Origin: Rhizaria sp. SCN 62-66
Taxonomy: Eukaryota > Rhizaria, unplaced
Assembly (NCBI GenBank): GCA_001724265.1
Contig: MEDY01000246.1
Span: forward strand, 1-45,620
DNA length: 45,620 nt
Direction of reading: 5' to 3'
The notes beneath the pieces were generated by a model, which was not told the DNA's origin, made no database searches, and saw only the letters and a program-made list of their open reading frames with translations. Numbering within the stretch: position 1 is the first letter of the stretch; every line of letters begins with the position of its first letter. The position numbers and the translations under genes are program-made. Shown piece by piece: positions 22,201-35,211 of the stretch.

Positions 22201-25200
22201 CGAGCATAACAGCACCGCGACCGTGGGCGCTGGCGAGAGGTCCGACGACCGCACTGATAGCGGTAGCGACGGCGGAATCAGCAGCGGGCGCGACCGCGAC
22301 CGCGATACCGGCAGCGACGCAAGCAGCGCGGTCGGCGTCGACGACGTCACGCTCACGGTCTCAAGGGGCCGTCGCTGCCGCGGCAGGCACAGCAGCAAGC
22401 GCAGCGACTCCCTCAGCCGCGACCAGGACGAGGATGAGGACGACGGCCGCAGCGACGAAGACGACGATGACGACGACGACGACGAGGAAGACGCTGACGC
22501 TGAGGGCGACGTCGACGACGAAGACCATGAACGCTTCGCGTCCCTCTTGGCTGGAGTCAACAGCAGCGGGGCCGAGGCCGACACAGAGACCGAGTCCGTG
22601 GGCTCACTCGCCCCTTCGTCGGCAGCGTCCTCCGTTGCCGAGCCGGAGCCGGAGCCCAACTCGGGCCACCAGTCGGAGCCAGAGCAAGGGTTGGAGCCGC
22701 AGCCGGAGTATGACGCGGAGATCGACACGGACGCGCAGACCAAGGCCGGCATTTGCGTCACTGTCGATGCCGCTGCCGACGGCAACCGAGGCGGCGCGCA
22801 CGACTCCGCCGCTGCCGCCCGCCCCGCGCCCGCCCCTGCTGGCGTCGGTTTCGGTTCTCCTTTGCCGCCGCGCGTGGCCGTGAGCGAGGCCGACAGCGGC
22901 AACGACGCCCCGCTCTCGCCGCTTTTCCGCTTCCCGCACGCCCGCCGCACCGGTCTTGCCACGGCAGCGGGCCGCAACTCCGGCGCCAGCGCGGCGTCCA
23001 GCGGCAGCGGCTTCGGCAGCGACCGGCGCGTGTCAACCGAGAGCTTGAGCGCGTTCTCCGACGTCTTCTCGCCGCGGCCCGTCACCGCAGCGGCGCCGCT
23101 CACGCCCAACTACGCGGGAGGAAACAGTGACAGCAGGCTCGGAGTGACTGCCAGTGGCGGCAGCGGTGCTGGTGCCAATGGTAGCGTGTTTTCGTCGCCC
23201 TACCTGCCCCTTGCCGGCCTCACGCACTCGCGCTCTCAGCCCACACCGATCCCCGCACAGGGGCTCAACACCAGCAATACCATCAGCAACAGCAGCAGCA
23301 GCAGAGACACACGCTCGGGCGTGTTGCAGACGCCGCACAGCACCGCGATCGCTCTGTCATCCCCGGTCGGCGGCAGAGCGGGCGCCACCGACGTCGCTCC
23401 CGGAGTGTTCGTGCCGACGGTGCGCCCGCTGTCGCGCTCGCGTCTGGCGCCGTCAACTCTCGCGCTGCTTACGGTCTTCGCATCCGCGACACCGACGAAG
23501 CTTGCGGACGCCGACTACGACTTCACCGCGCTCGCGGACGCCTTCAGTCGGTACAACCCACTCACGCCCTCGGTGAACAAGCCCGACAGCAGGGGCAAGG
23601 GCAGGGGCAGCGGAGGTGGCGTGGCCGCGGCCGCCTCGGGCCTGGTGTCCGCAGGCTCGGGGTTCTCCCTCGCATCGCTATTCTCGGGCAACAGCAACAG
23701 CAACAGCAGCAACAGCAGCAGTAATATTAGCAATAACGCGAAGAGCAAGCGTATCGTGTTCCCGAGCGCTACCTCAAGCGCAGCCGGCAGCAGCGGTAGC
23801 CGCTCTGCGAGTGCGACAGCGGTCGCGGCGGCGAATGACCGCGAGCAGCAGGGGGCGCAGGCGCAGGAGTGGCACGTGCCCCTGGACGCGGCGCTCACTG
23901 CATCGGCCGTGCTGCGCAACGGGCCCATCGAGACGCTCGCGACGCTCACGCTGCCGGTCACCGGCGGCCGCTTTGGCTTTGCGCCAGCGACCACGGCCGC
24001 CGCCGCTGCGGCCGAGGCGGATGCCGCGTCCTCGCCCGCCGCGGCCGCCGAGCAGCGCCAGCAAGCGCCGCCGCAGCTCATGTCCGCCGGCTCGCTGACC
24101 CGCAGTCCCATCGTCCCTAGCTGGACCGCTGCGACAGCGACAGCGACGGCGACAGGCGCGCACGCTCTGCCGCTGGCGGGCACGCGCCGGAGCGCGGCGT
24201 CGCTGCAGCGCGTAGGCGGCTTTCTACTCGACGACCGCGCGGACCCGCCTGACGCGCCGGCGACGACGCACCACGGTATCAAACGCTTTCCGGAGCGCTT
24301 CCCGTACGAGAGCAACGTGCTGGCGCTGTCGCGGCACTACGAGTTGCTGCGCCGCGTGGCGACCAACCACGACACGGTGGTGTACGAGGCGCGGTGCCGC
24401 GCGACTGGGCAGCGGCTCGCCGTCAAGGTCAAGGATGACGCCGCGGGCGACGCTGCGGACAAGGAGGTGAAGCTCATGACTGCTGTGCAGGGCCACCGGC
24501 TGTTCCCGCAGTTCGTCGGCTGGCATGCGTTTCCCGAGACCGGCACGTGCGCCATCGCGATGGACTTCTTCGACTTTGACGCCGTGGAACGGCTGTTCGA
24601 CGCGCCGCGCGACATCCGCTGCTACAGCTTCGCACTGCTGACCGCGCTGGCGGCGTTGCACGAGAGGAATATTATTTACCGCGACATCAAGCCGGCGAAC
24701 GTGCTGTGGAACCCCGAAACGCGGAGGACGAAGCTGATTGACTTTGACGTGTCGACATTTGCCACGGATCTGCGTGGACATAGGAAGCATGTGGGCACGG
24801 ACGGATATATGGCGCCCGAGGTGCTTCTTGTGAAGCACTGCAGAGTTAACAAGGTACGCATGACTCAAACACGCTCGCTATCATTTGTGTTATTATTTTT
24901 GTTTTTAATTGTCGCTAGCAACACTTCTTAAGAATCGATTTCATGATCGACTTCATGATTCCAACTTTTATTCATGTCTCTCTTTTTCTTCCGCTCTGCT
25001 TCACAGATTCCGTGCCCACTTCCCTCTGGTGGTTACTCATTCCCAGCCGATGTCTTCTCCGCGGGAGTTGTGCTGGCGCAGCTTTGCTTCCGCCGCACTG
25101 AGGAGTCGGTCAGCGACGACGCCGACTGCGGCGCCAAGCCGGGACGCTTCCGCGAGCGGGCGATGGAGATGGTCGCGCAAGGAGACGTACGTTGCACAGC

Positions 25201-25564
25201 CAGATCAATTGATAACAACCATCCCTACTGCAATTGAACGTTTTGTTTTGTTTCTTTCTTCTCATCGTCAATTTTGTCATACCGGCGCAGTATTCTAGAT
25301 TCTCATTCTCACATTTCACAATACGTTCTCGTTTTTGTTTGTTCGTATATTTAGACTTCATGGGCACCGCTCGAGGCTCTTGACCTGATTACATCATTGT
25401 TGAGCCCTGACCCAGCGTTGCGCCCCACTGCTGCAGCTGCACTGAAGCACCCTTATTTTACCGGGCTGCGTTATGATGCAGTTTCTGGCGCTGTATACGA
25501 CCTTGAGGACGACGAGGCTGCTGCTATTGCTGCAGAAGCGGAAGCAGCTACTAATGCGATGTAA
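19229..25564 (+). CDS. giant Ser/Thr protein kinase, Cdc7-like kinase domain at the C terminus (three exons)
   Basis: Exons are 19229-24853, 25007-25186 and 25355-25564, giving 2,004 residues and a TAA stop. Introns are 153 nt (donor GTACGC) and 168 nt (donor GTACGT), both phase 0. The first 1,690 residues are disordered, with Ser/Asn tracts and long Asp/Glu runs. The kinase domain fills the end. The VAIK-type lysine is K1733 (LAVKVKDD), with an alpha-C glutamate in DKEVKLM. The catalytic loop is YRDIKPANVLW at 1817-1827 (D1819) and the metal-binding motif is DFD at 1838-1840 instead of DFG. MAPEV is the APE motif. Exons 2 and 3 supply the C lobe, including DVFSAGVVLAQL and a final HPYF. The hydrophobic-acidic segment MDFFDFDAVERLF and the short loop between DFD and APE recall Cdc7-type kinases, but this grouping is uncertain. 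All catalytic residues are present, so it should be active. Confidence 0.88.
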
Positions 25565-25992
25565 AGTGCCAACATGGCTTTGATTTATTAAGATATTGCA
25601 CTATTTAGACTCAGTATACAACACGAATGATTAGCAAACTTTTTTAAATCAGGTTTCCATTTCCGGGTTTCGAGAAAGCAATCCTTGAAAGAATACGTAT
25701 TATTAAATTTTCTTGCATTAGCGAAAGCACGGCACTGATTAATCAAATATCACACATGTATTTGTCAAGAAGATTACATAAAGAGCTATAGTACTGATTC
25801 CTCAACTACATGTGGCAGAAACACAACAGCAAACATTCAAAAAAAAGCTATGTATTAATAAAGTCGTATAAGAACAATTGCTCATCTATCATTCTCATAT
25901 CTCGAATAGCTGGCCATACCACAAACACACTTAACAGTCATTTCCCCGTTTGCTATGCTTTGCGAGACTACCTGCTGACGCTCAATAGTTGG
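25565..25992. other. convergent intergenic spacer
   Basis: 428 AT-rich bases between the kinase stop and the stop of the next minus-strand gene; presumably both 3' UTRs. No feature recognised. Confidence 0.55.
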
Positions 25993-28900
25993 TTAATAGT
26001 TAGTTTCGGTGACCTGCGCAAGATGATATGACGTGTTAAGAGCATCTTCAGCTTCATCCAGTAGCGCGTCAACGGCGGCAGTCGCACTTCCACTCCGAGC
26101 TGGGGCCCGACGACGGCTATTGCGAGCGCGAGCCGAGACACCAATGGTGTTCTGTTGATCGATGTGGTTGCTGTTATCATGGTATAAAAAAGAAGAAAAG
26201 TGGCCATTGAATCCCTTATTGGGCGTGGCAACAAGGTCAGCAGGCACGTTTCCGTCGCTGTCAACGACTTGCTCGCCCACTGTTCCACTGCCCCACCGCT
26301 CGCCCAGAGCATCAGCGCCATTGCCAACAGCATCGGTGGCGTAGTCCCGCTCGCTTGTGATCAAACTGGTCTTGCGGACGTTGCTTGTGTTAGGATATGA
26401 GAAGCTGGTGCCTGTCTCTGGAGGCGTATCATCCCGGATTGAGGAGCTCATCGCGTGGGCGGTGGACGACAGCGGTGCGGCTGAAATAACGGTGAGCAAT
26501 CGTTGCAGGCGGCGGAGCTCTTCGGCAGCTGCTTGGGCTTCACTAAGGAATACGTCTGCTGCAGCGACTGTCACGTCAGCTGCAGCAGCATTCGCTTCGT
26601 CGTCGTCAGCAGCAGAGGCAACGTCATCAGCCATATCCACCCTCGAAGCAGTGGTCGTTGCGGTAGGACTGATTTCGGTAATGCTTGTCTCAACAACACC
26701 GGTTTGAGGCGGAAGAGGAGTTTTCTTCATCGTCGAGGTGTGCGGGTAAGCCTGCGCAATCGAGCTGGCAAATGCACGAGCTGATGTCGGGGCAGTGCCC
26801 GGCAAGCCGCGCGCGGAAATCACGTGAGCGGCAGAATGATCGTGCGCAGATTGCAACTCAAAATGCGTTGCGTCGATGGCATTTGAGGACGCTGACGCAG
26901 CAGCAGAGACTGCGGCAGCAGCATCGGGAACAAAGGTTTGACACCCACTCACTGGAAGCGGCAGCGCAGTGACAGTGGCTGTTGGCGATAGCTGTGCCGT
27001 GACAGGTGCTGCGACACGAGCGAAAGCAGGGCCAGGCACAGGCATGGCCGGGTTGCCATCCCCGTCGTCTTCATCACCTCCGTCAGCAGCGTATTGCTTA
27101 CGATTGTCGCTGTCGCTATCATCTGCGTCGTCGTCGTCATCGTCACGACAGTCGCTCCCACGATTGCCGTCGTTGTTATCATCGTCAGAATAGTCGCACG
27201 AGTCGTAGCTATCCGCGTCACTATTGCGACTGCTGGCGTCGCAGTCGCTGTGGTCTTCATCACCGCTATCGCTGTTGCCTGAGTCCCCCACTTCCGCCGC
27301 CGCTGCCCGCTTAATCGCGCTTACGAACTCCGCACTCAGCACCACGCGACTGCCGTTGGCCGCGGCCGCCCCACTCGCCGCCGCCCCGCCCGTGACGCTA
27401 TGGCGTGCAGAGAGAGGCAGCGGCGCCGGCGCCTCTACGATCGTGTCCCGGCCGCGGTCGGCGCCCGCGCGCCGCTGCTCGCGCCGGCCCAGCTCGATGG
27501 CCGCGCGCAAACGCGCCTCGCGCTCGGCCTTGTCTGCGGCAGCAGTGCGGGGCTTCCCACGCAGCGAGCCCCCATGGGTCGCGTCCTGGACAAACGCGGC
27601 CGATATCGGACTGTTGCCGGCGGCACTAGAAGCGGCGCTTGCGTTTGCGAGGTTGTGGCGGCGGTGGCGGCGGACGCGCGAGTGCGCACGCTTCACAGCT
27701 GCAGCGACTGCGGCAGCCACGGCAGCGGCCGCCTCGGGCCCAAGCCCGGCGGACGCAGCAGCAGCCGCGGCGGCCTGTTGCTTCTGGTGGGTATGCTGGC
27801 GGCGCGGCTTCTCGCTGCTCTCGCCGGCGTTGGCGGGACTCGCGGCAGCCGCAGCAGCGGCCGCAAGGGCACGCTGGCGCGCGTGCGCAATGCGGGCGTC
27901 GCGGCGGATGGCAGCGGCGCTGGCAATCGCGGTCAAAGCACCAGCAGCATCCGCCGCAGGGTCAGCTCGAAGGCCCAACTCTGCAGCAGCGGGATGGGAC
28001 GCCGGCGCAGGGAGCGGCGGCGGCAGTGAGCTAAAAGGTCTCTGGCCAGCCGTGTCGCTGCTGTAAGAGAGTGTGTGCGCACTGTCGTCCATGCGGCTCG
28101 CGTGTTTGTGGTAACTCTGAGCAGGAACAGGTGAACGCGCAGTGGCTGCAGCGACGGCCGCGGCTGCTTCGGCAACCGCGCTGACCACACCGGTCACGCC
28201 AACAGTCCCCGATGCAGCCGGAAGCGCCGCCCGCGTCTCGCCCATAGTAGCGCTCACCGGTGGTGCAAGGTCCGCCAGCAAGGCTGTCGCGGCGGCCCCG
28301 CGCGCGTCGAGGGACTCCTTGAGCGCAACCCAGCGCGTCTGCATGTGCGAGAAGCGCGGGGACAGCCCCGTGGGCGTGGCCGGTGACGCGAACGGCAGTG
28401 GCGCGGGGCGGGACGTGGACGTCGCTGCCAAAGCGGGGGCGGTGCGCGGGGGCAGCGGGAGCGGGGGCACGTGGGCGTGCATGTGAGCGGGGAAGGGCAG
28501 CGGCAGCGGCAAGGATGTCTGTTGGGGAGGAGTCATGGTCGGCTGCACAGTGCTGCTGCGGCGCGGGCGATCGTGGACAGGTGAGCTAGCGGGCCAGTGC
28601 GGCTGCGGAAGCCACGATGAGTCATCGCCCTTGACAAAGCCACTGTAGTTGATGTTGCCGTCGTGCTGGTGTTGCAGCAACTCACCGCGAGCATTGCTCT
28701 CGTAGTCGTCTCCCCAGCGGCCGTCAGAAACGCTGGCATAGTCGGCGCTATTATGAGCCCCGTTATGTCCACGAGCGGGGGCAAACAGGCTCGCAGCAGT
28801 GGACATCGCAGTGTGCTCAACTCCGCGTTGCTCAAGCCCACCGTGCCCGGCGTCACTGGTATTCACGGCCGTTGCGTTCGTGGTCGAGACAGACAGCAAC

Positions 28901-30769
28901 GCTTGTAAGCGCGACAGGAGATACGCAGCCTCCTCAGCAGGTGGCAGAGAGCCCGGTGCCGGCACTGCGGCTGCGCCCGGCTCTGCGTTTGTGGTGCCTG
29001 GCACAGGCGCGGCGACGGGAGACCCGGGCGGCTGCGAGTCGAGGGGAGCGAACCACGAACGCGCACTGTCACGGCGCTCGCTGCCACAATCTTTCTCACG
29101 ATCATCAAGGTCCTCGGTGCCAAACGCCTTGGGCTTGGACTGCGAGCGCGCCTGAGAGTGAGCGCTCTCAATACCACTGGCTTTGCTCTTGGCACCCTGA
29201 GTCCTGACGGCATCATTAACAGGTTTAGAGCTGCTCCCAGCCGGGCCCAGCGCGGCACGGGCTCCCGCGCGACGAGACGGCAAGGTGAAGCTGCTGTTCA
29301 CAGCGACATGGCCCTCTGCATTAGCTGCGGCCGCTGCAGCGGCGGTGGCAGCGCGCGCCCTGGCCCGCGCTGCGGCAACGGCGGACACGGGCGCTAGCTT
29401 CTCAGAACCATCGGTGTTTCCGCTATCGTTCTCGCTGTTGTTATCAGCTTCATCGGCCTTGTTGTGCTTCGCGCGCAGCCGCAGCAGCGCAGCGGACGGC
29501 GCCACCGTCGCCCCAGGAACGCTACAGTTCGCAACACCGCTGCCTTTGACGGCGTTAAAGCCGTTGGTACTCGCCGCGTTGTTTGTCGCAGTCGCGCGGA
29601 GCGGGGTCCGTGAGCGGGCACCGGGGCGCGCGGCGGAACCTGGCCGGGACTGCGGCCGGGGGCTGGGGCCCGTCGTTGGAGAGCGCAGTTCCGCGCGGCT
29701 CGAGCTCGCACTGGAGTCCTGGCCGGCCTGTGCGCTGCCACGAGGGGAAATCTTCGCGGCAGGAAAAGCTGGTGACTTCTGCACCGACCTTGTCTTGTCA
29801 GCAGCGGCTACGTCAGCGGTCGCTGCGGTCACCGGAGCTTTTGAGTCAGTCGCGGCAGCCGTGGCCGTCGGAGCGTTTGGAGCCCGGCCCATGCTGCCAG
29901 AGTCATTACGGACTTCGGCGAGCGCGTGGCCAACGCTGTTGTTGAGCGGCCGCGCCGCGGAGGAAAGCTCTGCGCGGCGTGTGTTGATGTACTTGTTCAC
30001 CAGCGCCACGACGTCGGACGCGCCGACTGCAGTGCTTGCACCGACACCGCCCAAGTGACCATGGGCGCCGTTGGGCTGGCGCTGCATTGCGCTGCTGCTG
30101 CGACTGCTGCTAATGTTGTTGAAATAGGACGAGTCCATTGTTGTGTTTGCGTTGATAGCGGTGCCATCGTTGCCCGCGACACTAGCAGTGGCAAACCGCG
30201 CTACCAGCGCCTCCACCTCACTCTCGTGTGCGGCTCCCGGCGCCCCAGCGCGGCGCGGGCTGTCGTCCAGCGCGGCGCGGCGGGGACTCGCCCCCATAGT
30301 AACGTGGCGGGGGCGCGGTGACAGCCGCCTGGTCGCCTGCGAAGTGTCTAGCCGCGCGCGCCCGGGCCAGACAGCGCCCGCCAGCCGCACGCGGGCCGGG
30401 CTGGCCGCCGGGCGCGCGGCGGCGGTGAGCGCGGCGACTGTGGGCGCGGCGGCCGTGGCGCGCACTCTCTCCGCGTCCGCGTCCGCATCGGTGTGTGACG
30501 TCGCGCTGCCGCGAGGAGCGGCTGCGGCCGAGGAGGCCGGTTTGGGGCTCGAGCCAGGGCGCGCAACCGTGCGAGGTGAGCGGGAGGAAGCGGTCGCGCT
30601 GCTCACCTGCGCGCTGCGAGAGGGGGCGCGGGGGCTAACGCGCGCTGAGCGACCGCCCACTGTCACGTTGCTGCCCGCGCCCGCGTTGCGAGGGGACACC
30701 GGCCTCGGCATGGCGCTCGCTTCTGGCACGGGATTCACAAGGGCGGCATCCGTGGCGAGCGGACTCTCA

Positions 30770-30810
<41 letters not shown>

Positions 30811-31770
30811 AGGGCTGCTGCTGCCGACCGCGGTCGCAGCAGGCGCCGTCGAAGCGCTAGCTGGGATCGCTAGAGCCACGCCGCGGCGCTGCTGCTCAAG
30901 CCGCACAATGTCATCGAGACCCATCAGAGCTCCGCCGCCGCCACCGCCGCCGCCGCCGCCACCACTGCTGCTGTTGCTGTTGCTGTTGCCGGCGCCGACG
31001 CCGTTGCCGGCAGTGGCGGTGGCGGTGGCGGTGGAGCTGGGGCGGGCGAACGGGTTGGCCCGGCCGCGAACACTGCCGCCGCCGTCGCTGCTGCTGCTCG
31101 TCGTGACGGCGTCGCCGTGGTGGGACGCAGGGCCCTCGTAGCCGTGAGCAGCATAGCTGTGAGCAGAGGGACCGTGGGTAGAGTGCACGTGTGCGAAGTG
31201 ACCGTGGGCGGGCGCCGGCGCGCGCAGCGGCGGGGCGGGCGGCCCGTGCAGGGGCCCACCCAGCGCGGGCAGCGGCAGCACGCCGAAGCCCGGGACCGCG
31301 CCAGTCGCCGCGGCCGCAGCAGCAGGGGGGGCGGACTGCGGGTGAGGGCGGAGGGGGGTTGCGAACGCGAGCCCGGCCCCGGGCGCCGCCAGCGCGCGGG
31401 GCGGGGCCGCGATCTCGCCGCGCTTAAACGAGGGGATAGAGACAACCACGGGGGCGGCTGTGGCGGGGTGTGGTGCGGGGAGTGCAGCGGAGTTGAGGCC
31501 TGCAGTGAAGCTGTAGTTGCTGTGGGAGGCTGCGGTGGAGGTGTTGTTGGCGAAGGTGCGGGAGATGTCCAGAAACGAGTCGAGGTGGCTCTGCATGGTA
31601 GCAACGGGAGTCGCAGTAGCTTGGGTAAGAGGCTCGGCATCTCGGATCTGTCCCAAGTTCAGAGGGAACGTTGGGTGGGACTGGGGGACCGATGCGACAG
31701 CAAACGGGTTGGCTGTGCCATTCCTGCCACTTCTGATTTCAAACTCAGGCGGAGAGTACATCAGAGTCAC
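25993..31770 (-). CDS. 1,925-residue low-complexity protein of unknown function
   Basis: One uninterrupted exon of 1,926 codons ending in TAA. It starts MTLMYSPPEFEIRSG; the second ATG at 31761 is an equally possible start. Composition is Ala/Ser/Pro/Arg-rich with poly-Ala and poly-Gly tracts near the N terminus (about residues 265-335). Several SPR/SPRP-like Ser-Pro-Arg motifs (residues 355-520 and 700-780) would suit proline-directed phosphorylation or microtubule/DNA contact. An acidic Asp/Ser run at about 1490-1580 contains a DDDDDDADDSDSD stretch. The last 120 residues are less biased (NGHFSSFLYHDNSNH and a helix AAVDALLDEAEDALNTSYHLAQ). I recognise no catalytic domain, membrane helix or signal peptide. 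The absence of any stop over 5.8 kb, with sense-strand codon bias like its neighbours, supports a real gene. Confidence 0.75.
30771..30812. repeat. (CCG)n/(GCC)n triplet run
   Basis: A pure CCG/GCC run of about 14 units within the low-complexity gene, read as poly-Ala on the minus strand. A second, interrupted run of the same type at about 30929-30965 is read as poly-Gly. Confidence 0.85.
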
Positions 31771-32080
31771 GCCTGATTCAAAATTAATTAAGAGATATAA
31801 ATCAATTGCAATGTTAGTATTTGCACATCGAACAACACTTCTATAGTCGGAGTGTTCACATCAGGAAATTATCCTCAAGTTTGAAATTTCAATCGAGTCG
31901 ACACAGTGGCTTGACTGACAACGGCTCTGCGATGCCGCCAAACAAGCTATTATTCTACACATCTCATCAAAACGGACGAGACTAGAGCGAATATTAGAAT
32001 AAACATTTTTTTGTTTTATTTAGATCACTATGTATCATTGTTGCATCGCAGAGCCCCCGTATGATACGGTATATCCACTG
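31771..32080. other. intergenic spacer
   Basis: 310 AT-rich bases upstream of the 1,925-residue gene and downstream of the oxidoreductase stop. Nothing recognised beyond the expected promoter and 3' UTR. Confidence 0.5.
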
Positions 32081-35000
32081 TTACATTTTCCCAACCTGAG
32101 TGAAGGGGATGCTGACGCGGCCGAAGGACCCCACGGGAACACCCGCCGTGGCGAACTGCAGCGGCCGCGGGTCGTCGCCCAGCGGGGGGCGCGTGCCTGC
32201 CGCGTCCTCGCCCGCCGCCAGCGCGGTCACCTCGCGCTCGCGCGCTTCAGCGGCCGCGCGCAGCAGTGGGAACGCCAGCGGCAGCGTTGTTGCGACCACA
32301 GCGTGCAGCACTTCGTCGATCGTGGCCTAAGAAGAAAACAAGAAAACAACATATAAAGAGACGAAAGAGACATTCAGCGTAAGCACATTCAGTTCAGATA
32401 TTTTTGAAACACACAAATCGCTATTCATGAAAAATAACAATTCATCGCACAAGGTGCGTTCTCATCACGTACGTCCACGGCTGCCTGCGCGCCCCAGGTG
32501 GGGTCGCCCGCGGGGTCGGCCCAGGCCGCGGGCGCGTCCCTGCGTGGGAACAACGCGTCGTAGGCCTCGATGTTGACCGCGTACACGGCGTCGAGGTACC
32601 GCAACAGCTGCAGCATGAGCACCTGACGCAGCGGCGCGACGGCCGCCTCGAGAGTCTTGAGTAGCGACACCAGGCTCGAGTGCAGCAGGTGCGCGAGACC
32701 GGCGTGCGCGTGCGCCAGCGGCGGCCGCGTGCGCAGCGCGAAGGGCGTGCGCAGCGTCGCGCGCACGCGCCGCGCGGGCGTGGCCGCGCACAGCGACACG
32801 AACAGCGGCGTCGGCAGCTGCAGTGAGGCCACGGACGTCGCGCTCGCGCTCGCGCCCGCACTTGCACTCGCATTCGCGCTTGCGCTGCCAACGCCTGTCG
32901 CGGGATTTGGCGTGCTGCCGTTGCTACTAACGTTGCTGCCCGGGATAGGCTTGTTGTTGTCTGCGCTACTGGTCGAATTGACGCGATTCGAGCCACCACC
33001 GGTATTGCAGTTGCCGCCGCTGCCGCTGCTCGAGGCCGCGGGTGATAAGGTGGACAGCACAGCGGTGGGCGTGGCAATGGCGAACGGCGCAAATGCGGAG
33101 TATGTCATCACGGGCGGCGCGCGCGCGGGCAGCGACACGTGCAACGCGACCAGCCGGGCCGCGGCCAGCTAGGCGCGGCGCAGCGCCACGAGGCGGGCGG
33201 CGCTGTGTGGAGATTGATAGAGCGTTGAAAATAACATGTAGCACGGTATATGTGAGTATTTCAACATGGATTGGTTTCAAATATATGATATTAAGACATA
33301 ATACAAGATACATAAGCAACGTATTGAGATATCTCTTTGTTATAAGACTAAGTGAAGAAACGTACCGCGCATCGGCGTTGCTTGCGTCGCCGCCAGTGCG
33401 GCCGCCCTTACCGGCCGCCGCGACCTCGGTCTCGGCAACCTCGGCCACGATCGCGGCCGTGTCGTCGGGGTCACCCAGCGCCGCCGCGCGCGCCTCCGCT
33501 GCAGCCGAGGGCGCCGCGACGGGTCCTTCGTCCGAGACGAGGTTTGCGCGGCAGTTGGGGTCGAGTCCCGCGGTGACCGACCCGGGGGCGCACTCGCCCG
33601 CGCCCGTCGCGGCGGCCAGCGCGGCGGCAGCGCGCGCGGTGGCCAGCGCGCGGCCCGCGGCGGCGGCGGCGGCGGCGGCCACGGGCGGCAGCTGGTGGGG
33701 CTGTGTAGCGACGAGCACGAGCGCCGAGGAGGCTACCACGGCGGCCACGTCGGTCGTCACTGGGACCGAGAGCGCCGCCAGCGCCTGGCACGCCGCCGTC
33801 GTGGGCCGCCGCGTCGCCACCGAGAGGCGCGAGGGCACCACCACGTCGCGCTCCAGCAGAGACTGGAGCACATCGGGGTTCGCAAAAAAAAGGCAAGGGA
33901 AAGCGTGAGAGAAATACAGAATATGAGTGGCATGTTTAAGACGAAGCATAATCATTGAACAATCCCTTGTAAGAAATGCATTGTTGATGCGAAGCCGTAC
34001 CTTGGCAACGAGCGCGCCGACGCGGCCGCAGCCGATGAGTCCGACTGTGAAAGGCTGCAGAAGGGCCACTGAGCCGGGCGCCGGGGCGATCATCACGGGC
34101 AGGCCCGCCCCGGCCCCCACAGCGCCCACCGCGGCGCCAGCGCCAGTGTTGACCGCGCCAATGCCGGCGCCTGCGGTAACACCGGCGTTGGCGACAGCGC
34201 CGAGACTGCCAGTCGAGCTCGAGTTATTGTTGTTGTTATTGTTGGTAAGACTGCTAGCGCTGATGCGGCTGATCGGCGGGAGGACGAGTGCGTCCGTGCT
34301 GCTGCTGTTGCTGCTCATGCTGGCCAAGTGGCCGTGCGCAAGACTGCCGTGCCCGAGCCCCAGTCCGTGGCCGTGACCGTGGGGCGACAGCAGAGGCGCG
34401 TCAACTCGGCCCCAGTACCCTTTGGCGGCGCCTCGCACGGCACCACGGCCCGCGCCCAGACCGGCGTCGGGGACTGCGTCCGCGCTCATACTCGCGCCCG
34501 CGGCCGCAGAGGCGGCGGTAGAGGCAGAGACAGGGACCGCAAGGGCTGACGCGCTCCCAACAGCGCCGACGCCGGTGCCGAGACTGGTCGTGCGCTTGGA
34601 TGGGCCCAGCGGCTGAGGCTGGGGGCGGCCGACAGCGAACGCGGTCGCAGTGCTGCCAGCGATGGTGTTTGCGGTTGTATTGATAGCTGTAGAGCGAGAG
34701 GAGGAGGACGAGTCGCTCAGTGCGCGCTGCCGCAGGTCGGCGAGGCTGAGAGGGGAGCAAACAAGACAAAAAAAGACAAAGATGGGAACAGAGAATTAAT
34801 ATAGATATTGAGAGGTAATAAACACGCAGATGTTAATCGGAAAACGATTTTACAATGAACAAGAAGTAAGGTAAATTCAAGATTCTAACGCCATAGTCAA
34901 ATTTCGATGTTGAGTCACCATTTTAGCGTTGATAAGCGAGGCGTACCCGAGTTTTTCGACCCAAGCGTCGTGGCGGCGCAGTGCGGCCTGATGCGCGGCG

Positions 35001-35172
35001 TGCGCGACGAGCGGCCAGAGCGCGCGCGCGAGCGTGGCGACCGCGGCCGTCTGCTCCGCAATCGCCTCCATCGCGAAGGCGTAGGATGAGGAGAAGAGCG
35101 GCGCGATGGCGTCGGCACCCAGTCCGCCCGTGACGCCCAGACCCAGACCCTGACCGAACGTCTGCGGGGACG

Positions 35173-35211
<39 letters not shown>

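Noticed and set aside
34877-34946. Stop codon at 34877 as the end of a separate gene starting at 36478
   Set aside because: A GTACGC donor at 34946 and an acceptor before 34745 join the helix ending VEKLG to LADLRQ in phase, so the 36478 exon belongs to the oxidoreductase gene and the TGA at 34877 is intronic.
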